Source of the DNA: an uncultured Lachnospiraceae bacterium
GTDB lineage: Bacteria; Bacillota; Clostridia; Lachnospirales; Lachnospiraceae
DNA: 64,000 bases
NCBI GenBank assembly: GCA_910588825.1
Contig: CAJURF010000006.1
Location: 1 to 64,000, forward strand
Direction: 5' to 3'
Within the stretch, counting starts at the first letter, position 1, and every line of letters starts with the position of its first letter. Of this stretch, positions 9,231 through 17,398 are shown piece after piece. The position numbers were made by a program, and so were the translations under genes. The notes beneath the pieces are model-generated. The model made no database searches, was not told the DNA's origin, and was given only the letters and a program-made list of their open reading frames with translations.

Positions 9231-9740
9231 ATGAAAAAGAAAACAACCATACTGGCCGCCCTGGCTGTCATCCTGACTCTCTCGGCGGCTTCGGGAAGCG
9301 CCTGGGCCTATTTTACCACCTACGCACAAGCCAGGGGCAGCTATCCCATAGAATTGGGGGACCGGACCACGGTGGAAGAAGACTTTTCCGCCTGGACCAA
9401 ACACGTGTCCATCAAAAGTGAACCAGACTCTGAGCCGGTATACATCCGGGTACGGGCCTTCTGCGGGGCAGCATATCAGCTGGTCTACAGCGATGCCTCC
9501 GGGAAATGGAGTCCTGACAGCGACGGCTATTATTACTATAGTGATGTCGTAAAAGGGGGAGAGGCAACAGACGTGCTGGACATCAAAATCGAGAACGTCC
9601 CTGAGGACGTAAAAGACCCGGCCAGCTTCAACGTAGTAGTCATCTATGAGACCACGCCGGTTCTGTACCGGGAAGACGGAACTCCTTATGCCGACTGGTC
9701 TGCGAAAGTGGACGCCAAAACCGTGGAAGGGAGTGTGTAA
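9231..9740 (+). CDS. SipW-dependent TasA/camelysin-like secreted protein 1, locus A
   Basis: A 169-residue protein with a signal peptide running into AWAYFTT at about residues 23-30. That is the AYF-type motif of proteins processed by SipW-type signal peptidases (TasA, CalY). The rest is a compact beta-rich domain with VYIRVRAFCG and VVVIYETTPV. It lacks a membrane anchor. It begins 14 bp after the preceding gene and ends 3 bp before the next, so expression is surely coupled. The product is likely a fibre subunit or its accessory. The paralogue of equal length is at 21862-22371. Confidence 0.72.
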   Translation: MKKKTTILAALAVILTLSAASGSAWAYFTTYAQARGSYPIELGDRTTVEEDFSAWTKHVSIKSEPDSEPVYIRVRAFCGAAYQLVYSDASGKWSPDSDGYYYYSDVVKGGEATDVLDIKIENVPEDVKDPASFNVVVIYETTPVLYREDGTPYADWSAKVDAKTVEGSV

Positions 9741-9743
9741 CCT

Positions 9744-10544
9744 ATGAAGAAAATCAAACAATTCCTCACCTCCCCAGCCGCCACAGTGGCAGCTTTTGTT
9801 CTGGCCGTGGCACTGCTTTTGTTCTCATCTATTGGGGGAGCACGGGCGGCGCTGGCCTACTATTCGGAGAACTACTCCACCCGGGTGCAGATGTATGACA
9901 TAGGTGTGACCCTGGAGGAGAATGGAAAAAGCGTTTCCTGGAGAAATTATGATACCAATTCGTCCGATGGCAGCTGGAATGAATCCGCAGGTGCTCTGCT
10001 GACACAGATGCTCCCCAAAGGAGAACAGCTGCAGATAGGCAAAAAATATAAAGAAGAACTGCGGGTGAAAAATACCGGAACCATCAACCAGTATGTACGG
10101 GTCAGTATCTATAAATACTGGACCAATGCCCCCAAGGGTGAAAACCAGAACGAGACAGAATCCTCTGCCAAGCGGATTGACCTGTCCCCGAATCTGATCA
10201 AATTGCATCTGGCCAATACAGGAAATAAATGGCTGGTGGATGAATCGGCCTCCACCACAGAGCGTACGGTTCTGTATTATTCAAAACTGCTGAAATCCGG
10301 CGATACCACACCGATTTTTGCGGACAGTTTTTCCATCGACGGTATGGTGGCCACCAAAGTGACCCAGACAACCGAAACCAAGGACGGGTATACCACCGTC
10401 ACCACCAGCTACGATTACGACGGGGCACAGTTCTGCATCGAGGCAAAAGTGGACGCCGTGCAGGAGCATAACGCCGAGGACGCGGTGTGGAGTGCCTGGG
10501 GAAAAAGAGTCACTGTAGACAATGGCACATTAAGCCTGGATTAA
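9744..10544 (+). CDS. TasA-like secreted protein 2, locus A
   Basis: A 266-residue protein. The hydrophobic signal segment (about residues 10-32) ends in GGARAALAYYSE, a TasA-like processing region. The mature part has the motifs VQMYDIGVTLEENGKSVSW, VKNTGTINQYVRVSIYKYW and ERTVLYY, resembling the immunoglobulin-like fold of TasA-family matrix proteins. It has no sorting signal. It sits three bases after protein 1 and 13 bases before protein 3. The counterpart at 21088-21858 is 256 residues. The assignment rests on signal type and the neighbouring sipW gene rather than on strong sequence recall. Confidence 0.68.
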   Translation: MKKIKQFLTSPAATVAAFVLAVALLLFSSIGGARAALAYYSENYSTRVQMYDIGVTLEENGKSVSWRNYDTNSSDGSWNESAGALLTQMLPKGEQLQIGKKYKEELRVKNTGTINQYVRVSIYKYWTNAPKGENQNETESSAKRIDLSPNLIKLHLANTGNKWLVDESASTTERTVLYYSKLLKSGDTTPIFADSFSIDGMVATKVTQTTETKDGYTTVTTSYDYDGAQFCIEAKVDAVQEHNAEDAVWSAWGKRVTVDNGTLSLD

Positions 10545-10557
10545 GGGGGAGGAAATT

Positions 10558-11385
10558 ATGAAAAAGAAAATATTCAGCCTGCTCCTGGCAGCCGGTCTGG
10601 CCGTTTCCATGCCGGCAGCTGTCTATGGGGAGACTTCCCACGGAAGCGACGGCTGGAATGTGACCTTTACAGAAAATAAAAAAATGGAGAGCAGTTTTAA
10701 ATCCTCAGACCTGGACGAAATCATCTACGGCATGCAGCCCGGTGACAAGGCTGTTCTCAAACTGAAACTGAAAAACAAGAATGATTCTGCCACGGACTGG
10801 TATATGACCAATGAGATTCTCTATTCCCTGGAGGACAGAAGCGCTAATGCCGGCACCAGCGGCGGAGCCTATGCATACCATCTGTCCTATACAGATAAAT
10901 CCGGAGAAAAAACGGTTTTATTTGACAGTGACACAGTAGGCGGAGAAGGGGAAAACGGAGCAGGCGAAGGCTTGAAACAGGCTGCTGACGCCCTGGGAAA
11001 TAAGGGGCAGTATCTGTATCTGGACACCCTGGCAAAAGGGGAAGGGGGCTCCATCACCCTGAAAGTAGAGCTGGACGGGGAGACCCAGGGCAACGATTAT
11101 CAGAACACGCTGGCAGACCTGCAGATGAAATTTGCAGTGGAGCTGGCAGCAGACAATCCCCAGCGGACGCCCACCAGACCGCCCTCATCCAGTACACCGG
11201 CAGCACGGCCGTCTACGGAACCCATCCACGACCTGGGTACACCTACGGCAATGGTTCAGACAGGAGACGACACCAGACTGGATAAGTACATCCTGGCGGC
11301 CTTCATCAGCGGCGGTGTTCTCCTGTTCTTGTCCCTGTATGGGATGACCCGCAGGAACAGGCAGAACAGGGAAGGAGGAGAATGA
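10558..11385 (+). CDS. TasA-like protein 3 with C-terminal VQTGD anchor signal, locus A
   Basis: A 275-residue exported protein. The signal peptide ends near VYG at about residue 24. A beta-rich domain follows with GMQPGDKAVLKLKLKNKN and ATDWYMTNEILYSLED. A Pro/Thr/Ser linker (about 200-225) leads to AMVQTGDDT, a hydrophobic segment (about 240-260) and the basic tail RRNRQNR. That arrangement imitates a cell-wall sorting signal with VQTGD in place of LPXTG. It could be a substrate of a dedicated sortase or simply a membrane anchor. The start follows GGGGGAGG. It pairs with 20240-21073, which has the same VQTGDDT. Confidence 0.68.
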   Translation: MKKKIFSLLLAAGLAVSMPAAVYGETSHGSDGWNVTFTENKKMESSFKSSDLDEIIYGMQPGDKAVLKLKLKNKNDSATDWYMTNEILYSLEDRSANAGTSGGAYAYHLSYTDKSGEKTVLFDSDTVGGEGENGAGEGLKQAADALGNKGQYLYLDTLAKGEGGSITLKVELDGETQGNDYQNTLADLQMKFAVELAADNPQRTPTRPPSSSTPAARPSTEPIHDLGTPTAMVQTGDDTRLDKYILAAFISGGVLLFLSLYGMTRRNRQNREGGE

Positions 11386-11386
11386 T

Positions 11387-12382
11387 ATGAAATATTGGAA
11401 AAGAATATCCGGCTTTCTGCTGGCATTTTGCCTGATTTTCCTCCAGATCTCCCCGGTTCTGGCATCTGGCGGAACAAATGGATATACCTATAAAGTACGG
11501 CTTTTCTCCGGAGCTCAGGGGACTATAGATGGAAAAGAAGTTGTGGTAAAGAAAAACCTGCAGTATGGAGACCGTGTGTCATTCAGCCAGAGGCAGGTGG
11601 AATTGAAAGATAACAGCAAATATTATATCAAAGGGTTCCGTGAGAGCGGAAAAGATAACAATACGGCTGTCAGCACCGCGTCTTTCCCGGTTACCGGAGA
11701 TATGGATTATGTGGTAGTATACGGGCTTTTAGGCAATGCAGTGGCCTACACAGTTAATTATGTGGACACCAATGGAAATTCCCTGGCACCCAGCGAAACG
11801 TATTATGGGAATGTGGGGGATGAACCGGTTCTGGCCTATCTGTACATTGAGGGGTATCAGCCCCAGGCCTATAACCTTACTGGAACACTGAAAGAAAACG
11901 CGGCGGACAATGTGTTCAACTTTGTCTACACGTCCACAGCAGCGCCAGGAACGCCGCAGCCCACAGGGCCTGCCGCAACCATTGCTCCTCCAGTACGTCC
12001 GGCGGTTCCGGCAGCAACGGGAACCGCACAGCCGGCAGCTCCGGGAGATGCCGGTGCTGATGCGGAAACCGGGGAAGAAGGCGGGGACGCCGAAGATGAA
12101 GCAGCCGCAGAAGAAGGCGGAAATGAAGGCGCAGAGGCGGAAGGTGAAGGAGAAAATGCCGGGCCTCAAGAGCTGGAGCGTATTGACGATGAAGAAGCAC
12201 CTTTGGCCAACACGGACTTAGGGATGGGAAATACAGCTGTGGACACAAAAGACTTTGCAAAGCGCCTGGCAGATTTCCCATTAGCCGCCAAGATAGGCAT
12301 CTGTTCCGCAGTGCTTCTGGCTGTGGGCGCAGCGGCATGGTTCCTGCTGATCCGCAAGAAAAAGAAGGTAGAAATTGAGTAA
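11387..12382 (+). CDS. MucBP-domain membrane-anchored surface protein, locus A
   Basis: A 331-residue exported protein. The signal peptide is about residues 1-27. An N-terminal beta domain contains FSGAQGTIDGKEV and YYIKGFRESGKDNNTA. A MucBP-like repeat spans about 120-185 (YTVNYVDTNGNSLAPSETYYGNVGD). An Ala/Pro/Glu-rich linker (about 186-275) and a C-terminal membrane segment with an IRKKKKVEIE tail follow. It has no LPXTG. MucBP domains in other Firmicutes contact mucin glycans, so anchoring of the fibre or mucus contact is plausible but inferred. The ATG lies one base past the previous stop, and the 3' end overlaps sipW by 8 bp. The paralogue is 19251-20243. Confidence 0.72.
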   Translation: MKYWKRISGFLLAFCLIFLQISPVLASGGTNGYTYKVRLFSGAQGTIDGKEVVVKKNLQYGDRVSFSQRQVELKDNSKYYIKGFRESGKDNNTAVSTASFPVTGDMDYVVVYGLLGNAVAYTVNYVDTNGNSLAPSETYYGNVGDEPVLAYLYIEGYQPQAYNLTGTLKENAADNVFNFVYTSTAAPGTPQPTGPAATIAPPVRPAVPAATGTAQPAAPGDAGADAETGEEGGDAEDEAAAEEGGNEGAEAEGEGENAGPQELERIDDEEAPLANTDLGMGNTAVDTKDFAKRLADFPLAAKIGICSAVLLAVGAAAWFLLIRKKKKVEIE

Positions 12383-12917
12383 AGGGAAGCTGCTGCCCGG
12401 GCAGCCTTCCAGGAAAAAGGGCGGGGGATTCATCCCCGCCCTCTGCAACATTGCCGGGACATGTATGCTTCTGGCTGTCATAGCGGCCAGTCTGGCCGTT
12501 ACCGTGCCCCGGTTTATGGGGTATGGTGTTTACGAGGTAGTCAGCGGCAGCATGGAGCCAGAAATTCCGGTCCACAGCGTCATTTACGTGAAAGAAGCCG
12601 CGCCGGAGGATATTCAGGAGAAAGATATTATTGCATTCCAAAGCGGTGACTCAGTGATCACCCACCGGGTGGTGGAGAATCATGTGGTGGAGGGAACCTT
12701 CACCACGAAAGGGGATGCCAATGCCCAAAAAGATATGCAGGATGTGGAGTATTCCCAGCTGATTGGACGGGTGGACCGTCATTATCCCATGGTGGGAGGA
12801 ATGATGACCCTGTATACCAGCAAAATAGGAAAAGCATATGTGATCTGCTTTGCCGCCTGCGGGGCTATGTTCAACATTTTGGCAGGACGTATCCGGGCAC
12901 GACGGCGCGCAGGCTGA
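12375..12917 (+). CDS. sipW: ER-type signal peptidase I (SipW-like), locus A
   Basis: A 180-residue membrane peptidase of the S26B/SipW type, expected to cleave the signals of the three TasA-like proteins just upstream. The catalytic Ser59 lies in SGSMEPEIP, His97 in ITHRVV (His replaces the Lys of bacterial enzymes), and Asp114 in TKGDAN. Membrane segments lie at about 25-45 and near residue 155-172. The start is TTG at 12375, chosen because the protein then aligns from its first residue with the ATG-initiated copy at 18701-19258. The gene overlaps the MucBP gene by 8 bp, as the locus B copy does. Confidence 0.88.
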   Translation: MSKGKLLPGQPSRKKGGGFIPALCNIAGTCMLLAVIAASLAVTVPRFMGYGVYEVVSGSMEPEIPVHSVIYVKEAAPEDIQEKDIIAFQSGDSVITHRVVENHVVEGTFTTKGDANAQKDMQDVEYSQLIGRVDRHYPMVGGMMTLYTSKIGKAYVICFAACGAMFNILAGRIRARRRAG

Positions 12918-12967
12918 AAGAACGGGACAAGAACAGCATCGGTAAAAGACAGGGGGAACAAGGGACG

Positions 12968-14202
12968 ATGGAAAGCAGGAAGGAAGATAATACATTATAT
13001 GTAAAAATGTTCGGAGGCTTTTCCATGACATGGCACAAAAAGCCGGTGGGCGGCGGTGCAAAGTCCAGTGAAACCCAATTCAACTACTTGATGCAGCTGC
13101 TTTTACACCACCGTGCCGAGGGAATCAGCCGCAGCCATCTGGAACAGGCACTGTTCGGGGATCGGGACATTGCAGATATCCACCATGCCGCCAGAAGCGT
13201 CATTTACAATGCCAAGAAGAAGCTGAAAGCCGCCGGTCTGCCGCCAGTGAATTACGTGGAAAACAAAAGCGGTATCTACCGCTGGACACAGGAAATCCCC
13301 GTCCAGGAAGATGCGGCGGAGATGGACCGTCTTTTTCGGGAAGCCCAGAAAGAAACCAGTCCAAAACAGGCGCTTTCTCTCTATCTGGAAGCCTGCCACT
13401 GTTACACAGGAGAATTTCTGGGAGCGCAGACTGCCGTGTGGGCAGCACAGGAGGCCAGAAGATACAGGGCCTTATTCTGCACTTGTGTGGATGAGGCTGC
13501 CAGACTTTTAAGGGAATCCCATAATTATCCCCAGATGGAAGAACTGGGACTCTATGCCGCCCAGGTCAGCCTCTGGCAGACTGGGAGACAGTAACCATGG
13601 AGGCATTGGTTTCCATGGGACGTTACGGAGACGCACGGAAACTCTACGACGACACCGTAGAATTATATCTGCAGGAGCTGGGGCTTAAGCCATCCCCCCG
13701 GCTCATGGAGCTTCTGGACCGGATGGGAGCCCAGATGGGCCATCAGTATGCTGTTCTGGATGACATTCAGGCAAAGCTGTCTGAAAGGGAGAGCCATGGG
13801 GGTGGTTATCTCTGTCCATACCCTGTATTTCAGGGAATCTATCAGATGCTGGCCCGGATTATGGAGCGTGGAGGCCAGTCTATCTATCTGATGCTGTGTA
13901 CCGTAGTGGACAGTAAAGGAAATCCCATGAAAGAAGGCCCTGTGTTAGATGAGCTGTCCCAGAGACTGGGAAGCGCCATTGTACAGTCCGTGCGCAGAGG
14001 GGACGCGGTGAACCGGTATGGACGGGGCCAGTACCTGGTTCTGCTGGTAAATACCACCCGGGAAAACTGCAGCGTGCTTCAGCGGCGCATCAACTGCCGT
14101 TTCCTGGTGGGACGCCAGCGCACCGGAGTGAGATATTATGTGAGCAGCGTAATCTGCACTGCCCAGCAGTCTGAATCCATTATGAGCAGAGGGGAAGGAT
14201 AA
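12968..14202 (+). pseudogene. BTAD-family transcriptional regulator, frameshifted (locus A)
   Basis: Homologue of the intact 413-residue regulator at 17395-18636, split into two reading frames. The first (12968-13594, 208 residues) carries the winged-helix DNA-binding domain and most of the BTAD helical domain. The second (13597-14202, 201 residues) carries the BTAD end and a GGDEF-like domain with GRGQY. Locus B reads ASKVSPLADWETITMEAL across the junction, whereas A reads AQVSLWQTGRQ then stops. Adding one C at about 13570 restores VSPLADWETVTMEAL. The break is therefore a 1-base deletion, not a slippery site. Either the gene is inactivated, two fragments are made, or the assembly has an error. 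Confidence 0.8.
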
Positions 14203-14206
14203 AAGT

Positions 14207-14692
14207 ATGTCAAAATCGCAATGGTATATCGGAGTGCCTAACGGTATCGTGCTGTGCGTGGACCATATGGCTGGACGCAGTCTGAGAGGCAGACTCTATC
14301 ATTCCTATTGCCGGGAACCGCTGCCAATTGTAAATATTGAACAGCTTCTATTCGAAATGGAACGATTTTTTGATTCTATCAATTTCCCCCATCCGGACAC
14401 CAACAGCCGGACATTCCAGGGCGGGATACCACAAACAAACCATATGGAGGGGAGGTCAAAGGTCATGAGCGATGAAGAATTATTGAATAAACATGGAGAT
14501 CTGGGGACATTTATCATCCGCGTCCAGCACCGGCAGAACAGCAGCTGGCAGGGACGTATTACCTGGATGGATGAGGACAAAACCGTGTATTTCCGCTCCA
14601 TGTGGGAGATGCTGAAATTAATCGACAGCGCCGTGGGTACAGCACAAGGACAGGAAGAGCAGACCGATGAGCCGTCCTGGACAAAAGAATAA
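14207..14692 (+). CDS. Small conserved companion protein of the BTAD regulator, locus A
   Basis: A 161-residue cytoplasmic protein of unknown function, with no signal peptide or membrane segment. The N-terminal part reads WYIGVPNGIVLCVD and ends with a conserved region GTFIIRVQHRQNSSWQGRI, then ITWMDEDKTVYFRSMWEML. It starts four bases after the regulator stop. The partner at 16904-17398 overlaps its regulator by 4 bp, so the pair is always linked. Two DNA stretches (14507-14553 and 14561-14611) are identical to the locus B copy, a level not seen elsewhere in the duplication by eye. It may modulate the regulator; that is inference. Confidence 0.75.
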   Translation: MSKSQWYIGVPNGIVLCVDHMAGRSLRGRLYHSYCREPLPIVNIEQLLFEMERFFDSINFPHPDTNSRTFQGGIPQTNHMEGRSKVMSDEELLNKHGDLGTFIIRVQHRQNSSWQGRITWMDEDKTVYFRSMWEMLKLIDSAVGTAQGQEEQTDEPSWTKE

Positions 14693-14704
14693 CGCATAAA
14701 ATGT

Positions 14705-14749
14705 AAAACCGCCTGGAGGCTTTGAAGAATGCCCGCCAGGCGGTTTTTT
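14705..14749 (+). terminator. Rho-independent terminator of locus A
   Basis: Stem ACCGCCTGG (14708-14716) pairs with CCAGGCGGT (14736-14744) and is followed by six T residues. It lies 15 bp after the companion gene and closes the operon. Confidence 0.85.
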
Positions 14750-14816
14750 CCTGGGGCTGGCCTGCCGGGTTTCCTCTGCGCGGCTTTTATTTGATAAAGA
14801 CCGGCCGGATTCTTTA

Positions 14817-14844
14817 TTGACAAGGTATGTGCATTTGCTATAAT
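14817..14844 (+). promoter_or_regulatory. SigA-type promoter for the inter-arm genes
   Basis: TTGACA at 14817-14822 and TATAAT at 14839-14844 with 16 bp between them, a full consensus match. It drives the small gene at 14866 and probably the AAA gene at 15126. Confidence 0.8.
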
Positions 14845-14865
14845 TGAGAAAAAAGAGACGGCCGG

Positions 14866-15096
14866 ATGCCATTCAATAAAAGCGATTACAAAAAGACAGA
14901 AACATTAAGCCCCTCCGCGGCTAAGAGGGACCGGGGAGAGAAGAAAGAGCTCTACTGTCTGAAAGGGGTGGAGGATTCCCTGATGCTGGAAGAAGATAAA
15001 GAGGACGAAGCTTATAATAACGAAACGGTAATCTCCCTCCGGGTATTCCCGCATGTCACCATGCAGCTGGGGGAATTGTTTGAAAATACATTGTAA
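14866..15096 (+). CDS. Small hypothetical protein upstream of AAA/PD-(D/E)XK gene
   Basis: A 76-residue highly charged protein with no recognised domain. The ATG at 14866 has only a weak purine-rich site. A second in-frame ATG at 14983 is preceded by GGTGGAGG at good spacing and would give a 37-residue peptide (MLEEDKEDEAYNNET at its start). The true start is therefore uncertain. It lies 30 bp ahead of the AAA gene and shares its promoter. Confidence 0.4.
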   Translation: MPFNKSDYKKTETLSPSAAKRDRGEKKELYCLKGVEDSLMLEEDKEDEAYNNETVISLRVFPHVTMQLGELFENTL

Positions 15097-15125
15097 AGTC
15101 TTTCATAAAGTAAGGAGATGAGTTC

Positions 15126-16703
15126 ATGGGGATTTATGTGAATCCGGGAAATACCGCATTTCAAGAAGCGTTGAATTCCATGATTTATGTGGACAAAAGC
15201 AGATTGATCGCCTACACCAGCCGTGTTTTAAATACAAAGCAGAAAAACCTATGTGTCAGCCGTCCCCGGAGATTCGGAAAATCCATGGCTGCAGATATGC
15301 TGACAGCATACTACAGTAAAGGATGCAGTTCAGGAAAGTTATTTGCCGGTCTGGAAATAGAAAGAGAATGTTCCTTTGAATCTCACTTAAACAGCCACCA
15401 TGTAATCCGGCTGGATATACAGCGTTTTTTGGAAACCAAACAGGATTTGGAGAGATTTACTGCCGAGATTGAACGAAGAGTAAATGCAGAGCTGTTGGAA
15501 GAATTTCCGGCATATGTCAAAACAACAGATGACAGGCTCAAAGACACTTTGGATCAGATATTTTACCAGACAAAAACAGGATTTATCTTCATAATTGATG
15601 AATGGGACTGTGTGTTTCGGATGGCCAAAGATCAAAAAGACGTACAGAAAAACTATCTGGACTTTCTGCGGGGGCTTTTTAAGGGGGCCGAATATGTGGA
15701 GCTGGCTTACATGACGGGAATCCTCCCCATAAAAAAATACGGTGAACATTCTGCCCTCAATATTTTTGATGAATATTCCATGGCCGACCCGAAAAGTCTG
15801 GGGGAATACTTTGGATTTACAAAAGAGGAAGTGCAGGAGCAGTGCCGGCATTATGATATAGATTATACAGAAATGGAAGCATGGTACGATGGATATTGTG
15901 TGGGCAGCCTGCATATATACAACCCTAAATCCGTTTCGGATGCATTGATTTGGAAGGAGTTTCAAAGCTACTGGACCGGTACGGAAACTTATGAGGCCCT
16001 GAAAATCTATATTGACATGAACTTTGACGGGCTGAAAGAGGCAGTAATTGAAATGCTGGGCGGCGGACGATGCAAAGTGAATACCCGGCAATTCCAGAAT
16101 GATATGACAACTTTTCACAAAAAAGATGACGTGCTCACCCTTCTTATCCATTTAGGGTATTTGACCTTTGATAAAAAGTCAGGCGAGGCGTTTATTCCCA
16201 ACCGGGAGATATCTCAGGAATTTCTGAATGCAGTGGATGGTTCCGGATGGAATGGGCTTATAGAGGCATTGAATCGTTCTGAAGAACTTCTCAGAAACGT
16301 CTGGGCAATGGATGAACGTGCGGTGGCAGAAGGGATAGCTGTCATTCATAGTGAAACAGCTTCCATGTTAAAATATAACAATGAAAATTCTCTCACATGT
16401 GCCCTGCTTATTGCATTTTACAGCGCTAAAGCGTATTATATGAATCCCATTTTGGAATTACCTGCTGGGAAAGGTTTTGCAGATGTAGTGTACCTTCCGC
16501 AGCGAAATGTAGACAAACCAGCACTTTTGGCAGAGTTAAAATGGAATAAATCTGCGATGGGTGCTGTCAGCCAGATAAAAGAGCGGCAATATACTTCCTG
16601 GATTCAGGGCTATACAGGCAGGATACTTTTAATTGGGGTTAATTATGATAAAAAGAAGGGGCACACTTGTGCAATTGAGGAATATGTAATCGAAAAGCAG
16701 TGA
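15126..16703 (+). CDS. AAA-ATPase-like / PD-(D/E)XK nuclease family protein
   Basis: A 525-residue protein of the large DUF1703-type family common in gut Firmicutes and Bacteroidetes. The N-terminal AAA-like domain has a P-loop variant RPRRFGKS (about residues 40-47) and the hydrophobic Walker B-like stretch FIFIIDEWD (about 155). The C-terminal PD-(D/E)XK-like domain has FADVVYLP then AELKW (about 460-480). The family's function is unsettled, with defence or mobile-element roles suspected. An AAGGAG site supports the start. It lies exactly between the two inverted surface loci and is convergent with locus B. Confidence 0.8.
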   Translation: MGIYVNPGNTAFQEALNSMIYVDKSRLIAYTSRVLNTKQKNLCVSRPRRFGKSMAADMLTAYYSKGCSSGKLFAGLEIERECSFESHLNSHHVIRLDIQRFLETKQDLERFTAEIERRVNAELLEEFPAYVKTTDDRLKDTLDQIFYQTKTGFIFIIDEWDCVFRMAKDQKDVQKNYLDFLRGLFKGAEYVELAYMTGILPIKKYGEHSALNIFDEYSMADPKSLGEYFGFTKEEVQEQCRHYDIDYTEMEAWYDGYCVGSLHIYNPKSVSDALIWKEFQSYWTGTETYEALKIYIDMNFDGLKEAVIEMLGGGRCKVNTRQFQNDMTTFHKKDDVLTLLIHLGYLTFDKKSGEAFIPNREISQEFLNAVDGSGWNGLIEALNRSEELLRNVWAMDERAVAEGIAVIHSETASMLKYNNENSLTCALLIAFYSAKAYYMNPILELPAGKGFADVVYLPQRNVDKPALLAELKWNKSAMGAVSQIKERQYTSWIQGYTGRILLIGVNYDKKKGHTCAIEEYVIEKQ

Positions 16704-16847
16704 AAAAACTGCCCGTGGCTTGGGTAAGAGCCTGGCAGATCAAGGGAATTTTCAACATAAATATTTCTCCAAATGATAATGGGTGGGAATCCAGAGCCAA
16801 TTCCGAATCTGCGGTTGAAAATCCCGTATAATATTTTTGCAGGAAGA

Positions 16848-16896
16848 TTAAAAAACCATCCGGCACACTTTTTTCAAAGTCTCCGGATGGTTTTTT
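16848..16896. terminator. Bidirectional terminator between AAA gene and locus B
   Basis: Stem AACCATCCGG (16854-16863) pairs with CCGGATGGTT (16883-16892). A-rich bases precede it and a T-run follows it, so it can end transcripts from both the AAA gene (plus) and the companion gene of locus B (minus). Confidence 0.85.
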
Positions 16897-16903
16897 CTAA
16901 TTA

Positions 16904-17398
16904 CTATTCTGTTTGCTTCGTCCAGGACGGCTCATCCAGGCTTTCGTCCTGCCCGCCGGTTCCCACGGCGCTGTCAATCAGCTTTAACATCTCCCACATG
17001 GAGCGGAAATACACGGTTTTGTCCTCATCCATCCAGGTGATGCGCCCCTGCCAGCTGCTGTTCTGCCGGTGCTGGACGCGGATGATAAATGTTCCCAGGT
17101 CTCCATGCCTGCTCAGTAATTCTTCGTCGTTCATAACCTTTGCCCTCTCTGTCTTACGGCCTTTGTGCGGTATCTCTCCTCCAAATGTCCTGCTGTTGGT
17201 GCCGGGATGGGGAAAATTGATGGAATCGTAGAAGTGCTCCAACTCAAACAACATCTGTTCCATGTGTGTGATGGCTATGGGCTCCTGGCTGTAAGCGTGG
17301 TAGAGCCTGCCGGAGAACTGCTGTGCCCCCCGCTGGTCTACGCACAGAACCGCGCCGTTGGGCGCGCCTATGTACCACTGGGTTTTCTCCATGTTCAT
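16904..17398 (-). CDS. Small conserved companion protein of the BTAD regulator, locus B
   Basis: A 164-residue soluble protein, last gene of locus B, paralogous to 14207-14692. It has the same N-terminal WYIGAPNGAVLCVD and the same C-terminal core IIRVQHRQNSSWQGRITW. The start overlaps the regulator stop by 4 bp (ATGA), indicating translational coupling. The function is unknown. Constant pairing with the BTAD regulator suggests a partner or a modulator of its activity. The central variable part (residues 30-90) differs from copy A much more than the C-terminus does. Confidence 0.78.
   Translation of the reverse strand: MNMEKTQWYIGAPNGAVLCVDQRGAQQFSGRLYHAYSQEPIAITHMEQMLFELEHFYDSINFPHPGTNSRTFGGEIPHKGRKTERAKVMNDEELLSRHGDLGTFIIRVQHRQNSSWQGRITWMDEDKTVYFRSMWEMLKLIDSAVGTGGQDESLDEPSWTKQTE

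Noticed and set aside
12968-14202. Programmed ribosomal frameshifting in the locus A regulator
   Set aside because: No slippery heptamer is present and the intact paralogue has the ordinary codons across the site, so a simple base loss is the better explanation.
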